Assembly (NCBI RefSeq): GCF_038632915.1
Contig: NZ_CP152050.1
Location: 1,643,001 to 1,707,000 of the forward strand
Direction: 5' to 3'
DNA length: 64,000 bases
Source of the DNA: Paenisporosarcina sp. FSL H8-0542
Lineage (GTDB): Bacteria > Bacillota > Bacilli > Bacillales_A > Planococcaceae
How positions within the stretch are numbered: the stretch's first letter is position 1; each line of letters starts with the position of its first letter. The translations under genes were made by a program, and so were the position numbers. This document shows, piece after piece, positions 8,752 through 16,951 of the stretch. Below the pieces are notes generated by a model that saw only the letters and a list, made by a program, of their open reading frames with translations, had not been told where the DNA came from and made no database searches.

Positions 8752-9948
8752 TTAAATACAGGGGTCAGTCCTTTTTTTTTGTAAAGACTCACTATTTAAG
8801 ATGACATGAAAGCAAGTTCCGTTACTTTCATTGTCGGTAACAGTAATCGTACCGTTATTCTTTTTGAGAATACTGTCAACAGTTGAAAGACCTAAGCCTG
8901 TACCACCCAGTTGGCGGGAGCGTGATTTGTCAACACGATAAAAAGGTTCAAATATTTTATTTTTGTCTTTGTCGGCAATGCCGATACCAGTATCTATAAT
9001 CTTGATTGAAACCTGTTCCTTACTTAATCTGTTTACAAGTACTTCAACAGTGCCGCCGTCAATATTGTACTTAATTCCGTTTTCCACAAGGTTGTAAAAA
9101 GCACGATACAATAGGTCAGTGTTTCCAAAAACAACGCTATTATCACAATCTAAGGTCATTGTAACATTCTTATCTTTCGTGATAAGAGAAAGCTCGGAAA
9201 TAATATCCTCAAAAATATCTTTTAAGCAAATGCTGCGTTGCTCACGCTTATCGTCCAAATTCGTCATATCTAAAAGGCTAGAGACGAGTCCTCTCAAGCG
9301 CTTTGTCTGCTTCTCAATAACGTAAATAAGAGCATCGTATTCCTCGGTTGTATGTGTTTTTTTCTTCTTAAATACATCAACTTTTGTTTGTAACACAGCA
9401 AGAGGTGTTCTAAGCTCGTGGGCGGCACTTAGGGAAAATCTTTGTTGCATCATAAAAGAATCATTCAATTTATCCGTCATTTCATTAAATGTACTAGTAA
9501 GCTCAGCAATTTCATCATTTGTAGGCGGCACGGACAATGTTTCAAATAAATTATGCACATTTATGTTTTTTACTTGATCATTTAGCGTATCAAGTGGCTT
9601 CAATGCCTTCCCCGAAAGATAGTAGGTTGAAAATCCCCCGCTAATAATAACTAAAAGCATATAAATAATACTTTCAATTCTAAAATCTATTTTTGCTTTT
9701 TGGGAAACCTCTGATGAAACGGAAGGGGTCATACTGCTAGACGCTGCTGGAGTGCTTTCATGAATCCATCCTTCTTCGCCGACTTCTTGTGCCGGTAATA
9801 CGGCACTTGCATCAATTATTGTAGCCATTTTAATAGCAGAATAATTTAATATTAAAGTAATTCCTACACAACAGACAGTTAAAAGAGCAACGGTCATAAC
9901 AGTAAGTCGTAATCGAATGGGCATTTTTTTAAGCATTTTCATTACCAC
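8752..9948 (-). CDS. Sensor histidine kinase of the ABC-linked two-component system
   Basis: A 398-residue kinase. First membrane helix about 14-34, a short (about 55-residue) Ser/Thr-rich extracytoplasmic part, second helix about 92-112, HAMP, H-box AAHELRTPLAV with His177, N-box NLVENGIKYN, G1 IIDTGIGIAD, F-box FEPFYRVD and G2 GGTGLGLS. All catalytic boxes are intact. Its ATG overlaps the regulator's 3' end by 20 bp. The last residues (QKKRTDPCI) and the TAA stop are read from the end of the adjacent IS3 element, so the native C-terminus has been replaced; the change is outside the catalytic core. A decayed partial duplicate lies at 2921-3365. Confidence 0.93.
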   Translation of the reverse strand: MVMKMLKKMPIRLRLTVMTVALLTVCCVGITLILNYSAIKMATIIDASAVLPAQEVGEEGWIHESTPAASSSMTPSVSSEVSQKAKIDFRIESIIYMLLVIISGGFSTYYLSGKALKPLDTLNDQVKNINVHNLFETLSVPPTNDEIAELTSTFNEMTDKLNDSFMMQQRFSLSAAHELRTPLAVLQTKVDVFKKKKTHTTEEYDALIYVIEKQTKRLRGLVSSLLDMTNLDDKREQRSICLKDIFEDIISELSLITKDKNVTMTLDCDNSVVFGNTDLLYRAFYNLVENGIKYNIDGGTVEVLVNRLSKEQVSIKIIDTGIGIADKDKNKIFEPFYRVDKSRSRQLGGTGLGLSTVDSILKKNNGTITVTDNESNGTCFHVILNSESLQKKRTDPCI

Positions 9949-10618
9949 TCTTTTCTAATAAAAAGTAACCTTCACCGATTTTCGTTCCAATGGGGTCATA
10001 GTTTAATACAGCTTTTAGCTTCTTTCGGAGAGTTGCAATATGAACCCGAATAGCACCACTAAAGATATCTGCATTCTGATCCCAAACATGTTCAATCAGT
10101 TCTTCTTGGCTAACCACTCTATCTTTATGAAGCAAAAGATATTCAAACAATGCAAATTCTTTTTTTGTAAGTGCTATTTCATTGTCGTTAACAACTGCAA
10201 TACGCTTTGATAAATTGACCTTAATTACATCGAATGAAAGCATACTATTTTCTTGTGCAAATTTTCGTCTTAACAAGTTTCGTATTCTTGCCTCCAACTC
10301 GGCAAAATCAAATGGCTTCGCCAAATAATCATTTCCACCTATGTCTAAGCCCTTCACTTTGTCATTAACACTACTTCTTGCACTGAGAATAAGTACCTTT
10401 AATTCAGGCTTTTCATCTCGTATCTTTTCTAAAACCTCTAGCCCATCCATTTGCGGGAGGTTTAAGTCAAGTACAACCAAATCGTAATTCACTTCATATA
10501 AAAGCTCGTAAGCATCTTCACCGTTGTCACAGGTATCAACTGCATATCCATCTATTCTAAGCCCATCTGCAATTGCTTCCTGCAAATCAAGCTCGTCTTC
10601 TACAACTAGTATTCTCAT
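9929..10618 (-). CDS. OmpR-family response regulator of the ABC-linked system
   Basis: A 229-residue regulator. Receiver domain with E7/D8, phospho-acceptor Asp51 (VVLDLNLPQMDG), Ser in LILSARS and Lys in DYLAKPFDF; winged-helix output domain (about 130-225) with the GEGYFL ending. It is transcribed away from the two ABC genes and probably controls them through the paired direct repeats at 10657-10699, as in VanRS- or CesRS-like systems next to exporters. Confidence 0.93.
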   Translation of the reverse strand: MRILVVEDELDLQEAIADGLRIDGYAVDTCDNGEDAYELLYEVNYDLVVLDLNLPQMDGLEVLEKIRDEKPELKVLILSARSSVNDKVKGLDIGGNDYLAKPFDFAELEARIRNLLRRKFAQENSMLSFDVIKVNLSKRIAVVNDNEIALTKKEFALFEYLLLHKDRVVSQEELIEHVWDQNADIFSGAIRVHIATLRKKLKAVLNYDPIGTKIGEGYFLLEKSGNENA

Positions 10619-10656
10619 CCAAAAACACCTCTTATTCTATTGTACTGTAAGTATGC

Positions 10657-10717
10657 GTTAAATCTATGTTAAGCGAACATCACTTAACAAGGATTTAACG
10701 TCCATTGATATACAATA
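10657..10717. promoter_or_regulatory. Paired OmpR-type operator and promoter of the ABC operon
   Basis: GTTAA occurs at 10657 and 10668 and its reverse complement TTAAC at 10684 and 10695. Each pair has the 11-bp period expected for tandem binding of winged-helix regulators, and the two pairs face each other across a short spacer. TACAAT at about 10712-10717 can serve as a -10 for the ABC genes. This is the only shared control region between the divergent regulator and transporter operons. Confidence 0.6.
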
Positions 10718-10815
10718 GTGATACAAGTTCAGTTGAACAAAAAATGTATGTTCAAGAAAACGTAATTAATAAGATTGATTAATTAAAAACTAACATAGTA
10801 GATAGGAGTAAACAG

Positions 10816-12738
10816 ATGTTTGAAATTAAGAATGTATCGAAACAATACAACGGCGAATTCGCTTTGAATAATATTTCCTTTACGATGGGAAAAGGGCTGA
10901 ATTTTATAGTTGGTGCATCGGGTAGTGGTAAAACGACTCTTTTGAAAATCATCAGCGGTATGGAACAAGATTTTGATGGAGAAGTTTACTATTGCGGAAA
11001 GAATATTAAAGAATTAACATCTAATGAAAAAAGCTATTTTTACAACAATACCTTTGGATTTGTTTGGCAGGACTTTAATTTGCTCGAAGATTTATCGGTT
11101 TTAGACAATGTGTTGATACCACAGTATTTAAAAAATAAACAAAATCATAAGAACGCGGAAAAGGTTTTAAAAGAACTCAAAATATTTGACCTTGCACAAC
11201 GAAAAGTGAACTCTCTTTCGGGCGGTCAAAAACAGCGTGTTGCCATCGCAAGAGAGCTTATGAAAAACCCAAAGGTTATTATCGCTGACGAGCCAACAAG
11301 TGCACTGGATGAAAAAAACTCAGAAACAACAATGGATATTCTGAAAGCTATTTCTAAAAACAGGACAGTTATCGTTGTAACCCACGATGTCAACTTAATT
11401 GACAGTAATTCAAACGTAATAGATTTAGATGAGGGAGAATTTGTAGCATTACCACAAAAAAATGTAACGAAAACAGAAAAACTCACATATGGTGAAAGTC
11501 ATCGCTTATCGATTAAAAATGCTTTTTCAATGACCAAATCGAATGTTAAAAGTAAATTTGGCCGATTTTTAGTATCAGCCCTTTCTCTAATGATTGCAGG
11601 TATCCTTTTGCTTACAACTGTAAGTGGGACAATCGAGAGCAGCAGCCAAGGTGATTTTGACGAGCTGATTGATACTTATGGTGATGGACTTAAAGATATT
11701 AGTATAGTTGGTAGCTTTACCAGTGCAGAAGGCGCAGGCGATAATCAGGAAGAAAAGCCGAACGCTGATATATCACAGGATATTGGTGGCTTATATGATC
11801 AATATGTAGGCGATGAGCGCGTTGATTTTACTGCTTTTTTACAAGCATTTGATAATATAAAAGTAACTGTTAGCGGGAAAGAATATCAAATACAAGGATC
11901 AGGTACTGTTCCGACAATCAATAAGTTAGTAGCAGGAAATATGCCGACAGGCAAAGACAATGAGGTTGTTGTTCCAAAAAGTTTTGTTAAAATGTTGGGC
12001 ATATCAAACGAGCAAGCAATCGGCAAAGAAATTGATTTTAGCAGCGGTATTTTCAATTGGGACACAGGTGAGCCTGTTATAAAAGACGCATCCATTACCG
12101 CAACAATCGTAGGTGTTGCAGATAATACTGTCTCTTCTGAGTTTACTGTTGACGACTCTTTCTTCTTCAGCAAAGCTGCACTTGATGATTTGAGAAGACA
12201 AGCAGGAATTGAAAATAACGCAATGAATTTTCTTATTCGAGCGAAGACGCCAACTGATATGATTTCCATAAAAGATGAGCTTAACGCACAAGGCATTGTA
12301 CCTCTTGGTCAATTTGAACTTGTCGAGGATATTGTTAGATTAAATGAGCAAACAACCGAACAGTCAGGCTCAGCAAGTATGTTCATAGGGATTTTGGCTG
12401 TCGTTATGGTTATTGCTATTTCTCTGATCACAGGTTTTATGAGACAGAGAGAATTTGCAATTTATAAAGTCAGCGGCTTTAATAGTGCTCATTTTAGTCT
12501 GCTTAACTTGACAGAAAAGATAACGGAAATCATGACAGCAATTTTGTTAATGCTTGTTACATCACCCCTTATCAATATAGCTACTAAAGGCTTGTTTAGC
12601 GCAAGTATTTTAAATTCTAAGATGTTGATTTCGGGCGTGATATTCATTGCTTTAGTAGGGGCTGCAGCTTTCTTTACAACGGCTATTTCCTTCATAATGA
12701 CCAAGACAGCAATAGCTTTGAAGACAGGTGACAGATAG
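10816..12738 (+). CDS. ABC transporter, fused ATPase and MacB/FtsX-type permease (first of pair)
   Basis: 640 residues. ATPase domain 1-225 with Walker A GASGSGKTT (33-41), signature LSGGQKQRVA, Walker B VIIADEPTSALD and switch His in VVTHD. It is fused to a permease: membrane helix about 248-270, an extracytoplasmic domain of roughly 230 residues, then three C-terminal helices (about 515-535, 560-585, 603-632), as in MacB/FtsX exporters. The next gene begins on the last base of this one's stop codon, so the pair is probably a heterodimer. With the divergent kinase and regulator the set resembles peptide-antibiotic or envelope-stress sensing-efflux modules. It is not a classic BceB, which has ten helices and a separate ATPase. 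Confidence 0.9.
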   Translation: MFEIKNVSKQYNGEFALNNISFTMGKGLNFIVGASGSGKTTLLKIISGMEQDFDGEVYYCGKNIKELTSNEKSYFYNNTFGFVWQDFNLLEDLSVLDNVLIPQYLKNKQNHKNAEKVLKELKIFDLAQRKVNSLSGGQKQRVAIARELMKNPKVIIADEPTSALDEKNSETTMDILKAISKNRTVIVVTHDVNLIDSNSNVIDLDEGEFVALPQKNVTKTEKLTYGESHRLSIKNAFSMTKSNVKSKFGRFLVSALSLMIAGILLLTTVSGTIESSSQGDFDELIDTYGDGLKDISIVGSFTSAEGAGDNQEEKPNADISQDIGGLYDQYVGDERVDFTAFLQAFDNIKVTVSGKEYQIQGSGTVPTINKLVAGNMPTGKDNEVVVPKSFVKMLGISNEQAIGKEIDFSSGIFNWDTGEPVIKDASITATIVGVADNTVSSEFTVDDSFFFSKAALDDLRRQAGIENNAMNFLIRAKTPTDMISIKDELNAQGIVPLGQFELVEDIVRLNEQTTEQSGSASMFIGILAVVMVIAISLITGFMRQREFAIYKVSGFNSAHFSLLNLTEKITEIMTAILLMLVTSPLINIATKGLFSASILNSKMLISGVIFIALVGAAAFFTTAISFIMTKTAIALKTGDR

Positions 12739-14534
12739 TGATACAGATAAATAAACTTACAAAACGATATGATCATTCACTTATTTTGGAGGATACAAGT
12801 TTTAACTTTCCAAGCCAAGGACTTGTTTGTCTTTTAGGAGCATCGGGTTCCGGTAAAAGCACTCTGCTTAATTTGGTTGCAGGCTTCGACAGTGATTACA
12901 GTGGTGATATTACGGTTTGTGGTACTTCTATCAGCAAGATGCATGCCGATGAATTGTGTGCGTATCGCAGAGAAAATATCGGGTTTATCTTTCAAAACTA
13001 CCATCTTTTAAGAGGATATACCGTTCTTGAAAACATCTTGCTTTCTTGTGAGCTAAATACTGCAAGTGAAGAAGAAAATAGAGAAAATGCCAAAGAGCTG
13101 CTAAATAAACTGGGATTATCACAAAAGACTAATGAAAAAATCGAAAATCTTTCAGGCGGTCAAAAGCAACGAGTTGCTTTTGCAAGAGCGTTGATTAGTA
13201 ATCCTCGTATTATCTTGGCGGATGAGCCGACAGGAGCATTAGACCGTAGAAACTCCAGTGAAATTATGGGACTTTTAAAAGAGATTTCAAAAGAACGTTT
13301 GGTGATTGTGATTACGCATGACCAAAAGATTTGTAGTTTTGCAGATGAAGTCGTTCATATTGAGAAAGGGAAAATTATTGCAAAAAATACCAACACTCAA
13401 AAAGCTGTTGCTTGTGATGATAAACTCAGTTTAAATAACGCTAGTAAAGTATCTGCTTTCAAGCGGGGGCTTAAGAACTTCAAAGTGAATATTACACGCT
13501 ATATGGCTGTCAGTTTGGCAATTTCCATCGGTATCCTTGTATTTATGTTGTCTTTATCTTCCGGGAATATAATGGACAAGAATATTGCGCATTTTCAAGA
13601 TAAAAACACTGCCTTTAACAACGGTTATATTAAAGGTGAGGATGATGGAACAGTTATTGAATTGTTGAAATCCGATGAGCGTATCGAAAATGTGTATTAC
13701 CAATACAAAATAACGGATATTACTTTAAGGATAGGCGATAAAACTGAAGCTTTAGCAGAAAAATACCCAATGGCAAAGGCTACTGAAAAGATGTCATATG
13801 GTGCTATGCCTAAAACAGGCAAAAAAGAAATAGCACTTAGTCCGAGCCTTGCTAAAAAATTTGAAAATGATATTAGTAGTTTGCTTGGTAAAGAAGTTAC
13901 CTTAAATTATGGAGATAAAGAATACACGCTTACGATAAGCGGCGTCTTTAACGCAGACTACGATGATTTCTTTGTAAGCTCCGATATCGAACAGGAATTT
14001 TACCAAAATGTGAAAAACGAAAAAAACTACTCCATCAGTTATGATGTAAAGAACTTTGAAGATATTGTGCCAGTCAGTCAAATGCTAGTTGACAAAAAAA
14101 TCGACAGTAAAACTGCAGCCAAAGAAGTAGAATTTTTGCAAAATACATTTAACAATCTTAGCCGTTTGTTCTTAATCGTTTCTATTTTAATCTTAGCAAT
14201 TGGTTTGTTTATCAGTTCCGTATTACTGATCAAACTGCAAAATTCAAGATACAAGGAAATAGGGCTACTGTCCGCTTTGGGATATAATAAAGGAACAATA
14301 CGGAAAATGATTGTCAGTGAAAATTTACTTTTAGCAACAATGTCAGCTCTATCTCAAGCTGTCCTTATTGGCTGTACGTATTTAGTCGGCATGATTTTCA
14401 ATTTGGCAATTATCATCAACCCAGTACAAATCGTACTATCAATACTTTCCACAGGCGTTGTTGTAATTGTAATTAGCATGATAGCAAGCCACAAGTTAAT
14501 TTCTACAGAGCCTGCAGTAGCGTTGAGAAAGTAA
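12738..14534 (+). CDS. ABC transporter, fused ATPase and MacB/FtsX-type permease (second of pair)
   Basis: 598 residues with the same plan as its upstream partner: ATPase 1-225 (Walker A GASGSGKST, signature LSGGQKQRVA, Walker B IILADEPTGALD, VITHD), helix about 250-275, an extracytoplasmic domain of about 200 residues, and three C-terminal helices (about 475-500, 530-555, 560-585). The GTG start overlaps the preceding TAG by one base, implying coupled translation. Both ATPase sites look complete. The substrate is unknown. Confidence 0.9.
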   Translation: MIQINKLTKRYDHSLILEDTSFNFPSQGLVCLLGASGSGKSTLLNLVAGFDSDYSGDITVCGTSISKMHADELCAYRRENIGFIFQNYHLLRGYTVLENILLSCELNTASEEENRENAKELLNKLGLSQKTNEKIENLSGGQKQRVAFARALISNPRIILADEPTGALDRRNSSEIMGLLKEISKERLVIVITHDQKICSFADEVVHIEKGKIIAKNTNTQKAVACDDKLSLNNASKVSAFKRGLKNFKVNITRYMAVSLAISIGILVFMLSLSSGNIMDKNIAHFQDKNTAFNNGYIKGEDDGTVIELLKSDERIENVYYQYKITDITLRIGDKTEALAEKYPMAKATEKMSYGAMPKTGKKEIALSPSLAKKFENDISSLLGKEVTLNYGDKEYTLTISGVFNADYDDFFVSSDIEQEFYQNVKNEKNYSISYDVKNFEDIVPVSQMLVDKKIDSKTAAKEVEFLQNTFNNLSRLFLIVSILILAIGLFISSVLLIKLQNSRYKEIGLLSALGYNKGTIRKMIVSENLLLATMSALSQAVLIGCTYLVGMIFNLAIIINPVQIVLSILSTGVVVIVISMIASHKLISTEPAVALRK

Positions 14535-14613
14535 TGTATTTTAGTTAATCAAAATGAATTGTTAATTTCACCTAGTGTTTTAAAACTATCTTATTGTAAA
14601 TCTATATTCTCGA

Positions 14614-14645
14614 ATACAACAGCCTTTTGGGTTGTGGTATTTTTG
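14614..14645 (+). terminator. Probable terminator of the ABC operon
   Basis: Imperfect stem around CAGCC TTTT GGGTTG, extended by ATAC/GTAT, followed by TTTTT about 80 bp after the stop codon. Confidence 0.5.
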
Positions 14646-14738
14646 TGCGCACAGCAGGAAATAGTGGGTGTAATAGAAGAACACCCTACTAAAGACAATC
14701 AACAGTATTATCTTTCAAAGAGACTGACTTATTAATAT

Positions 14739-14772
14739 CTTCTTCAACTAACGGGTGCTTTAGTTGAAGAAG
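14739..14772. repeat. TAACGGG palindrome (type A)
   Basis: Perfect 12-bp stem CTTCTTCAACTA / TAGTTGAAGAAG with loop ACGGGTGCTT. Best-preserved single copy of the family seen across the window. Confidence 0.85.
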
Positions 14773-14805
14773 GAGCAAGAAAAACAAGTGTATTAGTTGA
14801 AGAGA

Positions 14806-14831
14806 AGCTATCCTATGAGGATAGCTTTTTC
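14806..14831 (+). terminator. Terminator-like hairpin
   Basis: Stem AGCTATCC / GGATAGCT with a 5-base loop and a TTTTTCTT tail, placed downstream of the palindrome as in the composite copies near 44 kb. The remainder of 14535-15111 holds no gene; it should contain the promoter for the regulator at 15112. Confidence 0.65.
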
Positions 14832-15111
14832 TTATTACCCACAAGAGGTCGTTAAAGTGTGGTTTACAAAGAGAACGTTCATAAAAAGATATTATAGTTT
14901 TGCGAACTATATAAATGACTAAATAGGGGCACTTCAAAGCAGTTCGTAAAAGTGTACTTTTCCGAACATCGCATTGGGGGTAGGTTATATTTTAATTAAA
15001 AATTAGAAGAGTAATTTTCATTCTCATCAGACATCCTTCCTCCCTTCTTCCATAGACTAAAGAGATATACTTCCCTATAATAAATAGAAAATTGATTACC
15101 TGGGGTGTATT

Positions 15112-16356
15112 ATGATTGAAGGAAAATTAATAAAATTCTATCGCGAAGAGTCAGGGCTAACTCAAGGCCTACTTGCTCAAGGAATTTGTTCCGTCACACA
15201 TCTTAGCAAAATAGAACGCGGGATTACGGAGTATTCTCATGAAATTACGGATTTACTTGCAAAAAAACTTGGGATAACAATGAATATTGAACGCTCTCGC
15301 TATTTTTTCCTAAAAGAAAAACTGTTCAAATGGAATAACGCATTGATTATGATAGACTCAAAAGAAATCTATCAACTTAAAGAAGAAATAGAAAACGAAT
15401 CTTTAAGATTTCTAGCTGACTTTAAAAATCAATACTATCTAATATTGGCAAGGTATTATTTATTTGTAAATGAAAAGCCTAAAACAAAAAAAATCATAGA
15501 AACGATGAGGAATCAGTACAATGACCTTGATTCTGATGAACAAAATTTCTTAAACCACATAGACGGTATCTACATGTTTCTGACAGGTAATTTCAAGTCT
15601 TGCATTGAAACATTAAAGAAAATTGATAACAATTATTCAAACTTAGAATACTATTATCATTTGGCAATAGCCTACCATTCAATTCAATCAACTATCTTTT
15701 CCTATTTTTATGGACAAAAGGCTTTACAATTTTTCAAAAGCACATTAAATATCTTAAGAATTATTGATACAGAAACCCTACTTTTAGTCCAGCTTAATTC
15801 CAAGGAACCTTATGATATGGATGAAACCAAACAACAATACGAAAAGTTGCTGAAAGTCTGTGAATCAGTCAACTGTATTGATAGAGCGTCTAAAGTCTAT
15901 CACAATATAGCATTTGAATATTTTAGAAGAAAACGATACTCCGAGGCTAAACAGTCGTATGAAAAAGCATTGGAACTAATAACTGAAAAGACACCTCATT
16001 ATCTAACATCACTTAATGGGTATATTTCTACCTGCTATGAAGGGAGGCTCCTTCCCGAAGAAGAGCTTATCGAACTTTCGAAAAAAGGATTAAAATTAAC
16101 AAAGCAAAATCAAGATCCTAGACAAATGGATTTTGAAATCCAACTTCATACTATCTATCAAAATGAAAAGGAGCTATATGAGTATATTGAGAAAACAGCC
16201 ATTCCCATTCTCATCGCCAACGGAAATCAGTTTGTAAAACTACATTATGAAAAAAAACTGTTTTTGTATTATGTTAAATCGAACCAAAAAGAAAAAGCCT
16301 TTCAACTAGCATCCGATAAAATGACAAGTGAAAAAAGTTATTATCATTTTGAATGA
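15112..16356 (+). CDS. HTH-TPR transcriptional regulator (RRNPP-like peptide-pheromone receptor type)
   Basis: 414 residues. N-terminal XRE-type helix-turn-helix (about 5-58, LTQGLLAQGICSVTHLSKIERG) followed by about 340 residues of helical TPR-like repeats, clearest at YHNIAFEYFRRKRYSEAKQSYEKALEL (from about residue 262). This is the architecture of PlcR, NprR and Rgg/Rap-type regulators, which bind imported signal peptides. It lies 600 bp upstream of, and in line with, the second large protease; NprR and PlcR control extracellular proteases, so control of that gene is a reasonable inference. A GTG-started 29-codon frame overlaps its 3' end (16328-16417). Alternatively, the run of six A at 16331-16336 could hide a frameshift that would add that tail to this protein. 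Confidence 0.82.
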   Translation: MIEGKLIKFYREESGLTQGLLAQGICSVTHLSKIERGITEYSHEITDLLAKKLGITMNIERSRYFFLKEKLFKWNNALIMIDSKEIYQLKEEIENESLRFLADFKNQYYLILARYYLFVNEKPKTKKIIETMRNQYNDLDSDEQNFLNHIDGIYMFLTGNFKSCIETLKKIDNNYSNLEYYYHLAIAYHSIQSTIFSYFYGQKALQFFKSTLNILRIIDTETLLLVQLNSKEPYDMDETKQQYEKLLKVCESVNCIDRASKVYHNIAFEYFRRKRYSEAKQSYEKALELITEKTPHYLTSLNGYISTCYEGRLLPEEELIELSKKGLKLTKQNQDPRQMDFEIQLHTIYQNEKELYEYIEKTAIPILIANGNQFVKLHYEKKLFLYYVKSNQKEKAFQLASDKMTSEKSYYHFE

Positions 16357-16417
16357 AGATATTAATGATAATGAACTACTGATAGAAAGTTGTATACCTG
16401 ATCCATACATAGAATAG
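16328..16417 (+). CDS. Candidate short peptide gene overlapping the HTH-TPR regulator
   Basis: A 29-residue frame starting at GTG: MKK, then VIIIL, then an acidic stretch, ending ESCIPDPYIE. Overlap with the regulator's 3' end in another frame is where pheromone precursors such as NprX and PapR sit. Against it: the hydrophobic part is very short for a signal peptide and there is no good ribosome-binding site. It could equally be the regulator's displaced C-terminus. Confidence 0.25.
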   Translation: MKKVIIILNEDINDNELLIESCIPDPYIE

Positions 16418-16457
16418 TTAAACACCACGTTTTGCTGATTCACAGTCCGTTAAAACA

Positions 16458-16498
16458 AAAGCCGATTATTCCTACGCTAAGGAGTAATCGGCTTTTTA
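16458..16498 (+). terminator. Rho-independent terminator of the regulator gene
   Basis: 11-bp perfect stem AAAGCCGATTA / TAATCGGCTTT with a further TCCT/AGGA pairing inside, followed by a T run. Confidence 0.85.
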
Positions 16499-16951
16499 TC
16501 TAGAAATCTACTTAACGTATGTTTCATCATCTTGTTGGTAGGCCACTTTGACCGAAATGATTTTAATGGTTTAGGAAAATAAATAGTCAAAAGACCCTGT
16601 AAAAAAACCCCTTTTATAGTAGTTCGGATATAGACGTCAACTTTTTTAAAAAATAAAAGCTGTTTTTGATAAAATTATTAGTCCTAAAACCCTCTTAAAT
16701 AACCCCCATCGACTGCTTAAATCAAGAGGTATAGAATTCTATTAAATTCAGTGCCTATTAAATATCAACTGATCCTTCATCTAGAACAACATACTCCTGT
16801 TCAGAATCTTTAATTGGCCAAAGGAGGTTTTTTCTTTCCACATACTAGCAAACTATTAACTCCCGTATTTGTTTTAACAGTGAGTTCCCTACATCAAGAC
16901 AGATCTTACTAGATGCATTTGTTTTATAAATTGCTTTTTTAGGAGGAAAAT
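16499..16951. promoter_or_regulatory. Long leader upstream of the second large protease
   Basis: 450 bp without a reading frame, AT-rich. It must hold the protease promoter and any regulator site. A GGCCAAAGGAGG followed by TTTTTTC at about 16817-16835 resembles either an abandoned ribosome-binding site or part of a weak terminator. AGGAGG at about 16941 serves ATG 16952. No clear palindromic operator was found. Confidence 0.45.

Larger units (their letters stand above)
7856..8775 (+). mobile_element. Truncated, inactive IS3-family (IS150-like) insertion sequence
   Basis: Holds the tail of OrfA (frame 7856-7903, KKYAELERKWLKK then stop), an overlapping OrfB transposase in the next frame, and an end-like sequence at about 8740-8775 (TCTGTCTTAAATACAGGGG then GTCAGTCC) resembling IS150-group terminal repeats. 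The left end and most of orfA are missing: upstream of 7856 the orfA frame is closed by stops and no matching left inverted repeat was found. The right end lies inside the 3' end of the kinase gene at 8752. Confidence 0.8.

Noticed and set aside
14801-14960. LexA box near GAACGTTC at about 14873
   Set aside because: Lacks the 4-base spacer of GAAC-N4-GTTC and is not next to an SOS-type gene.
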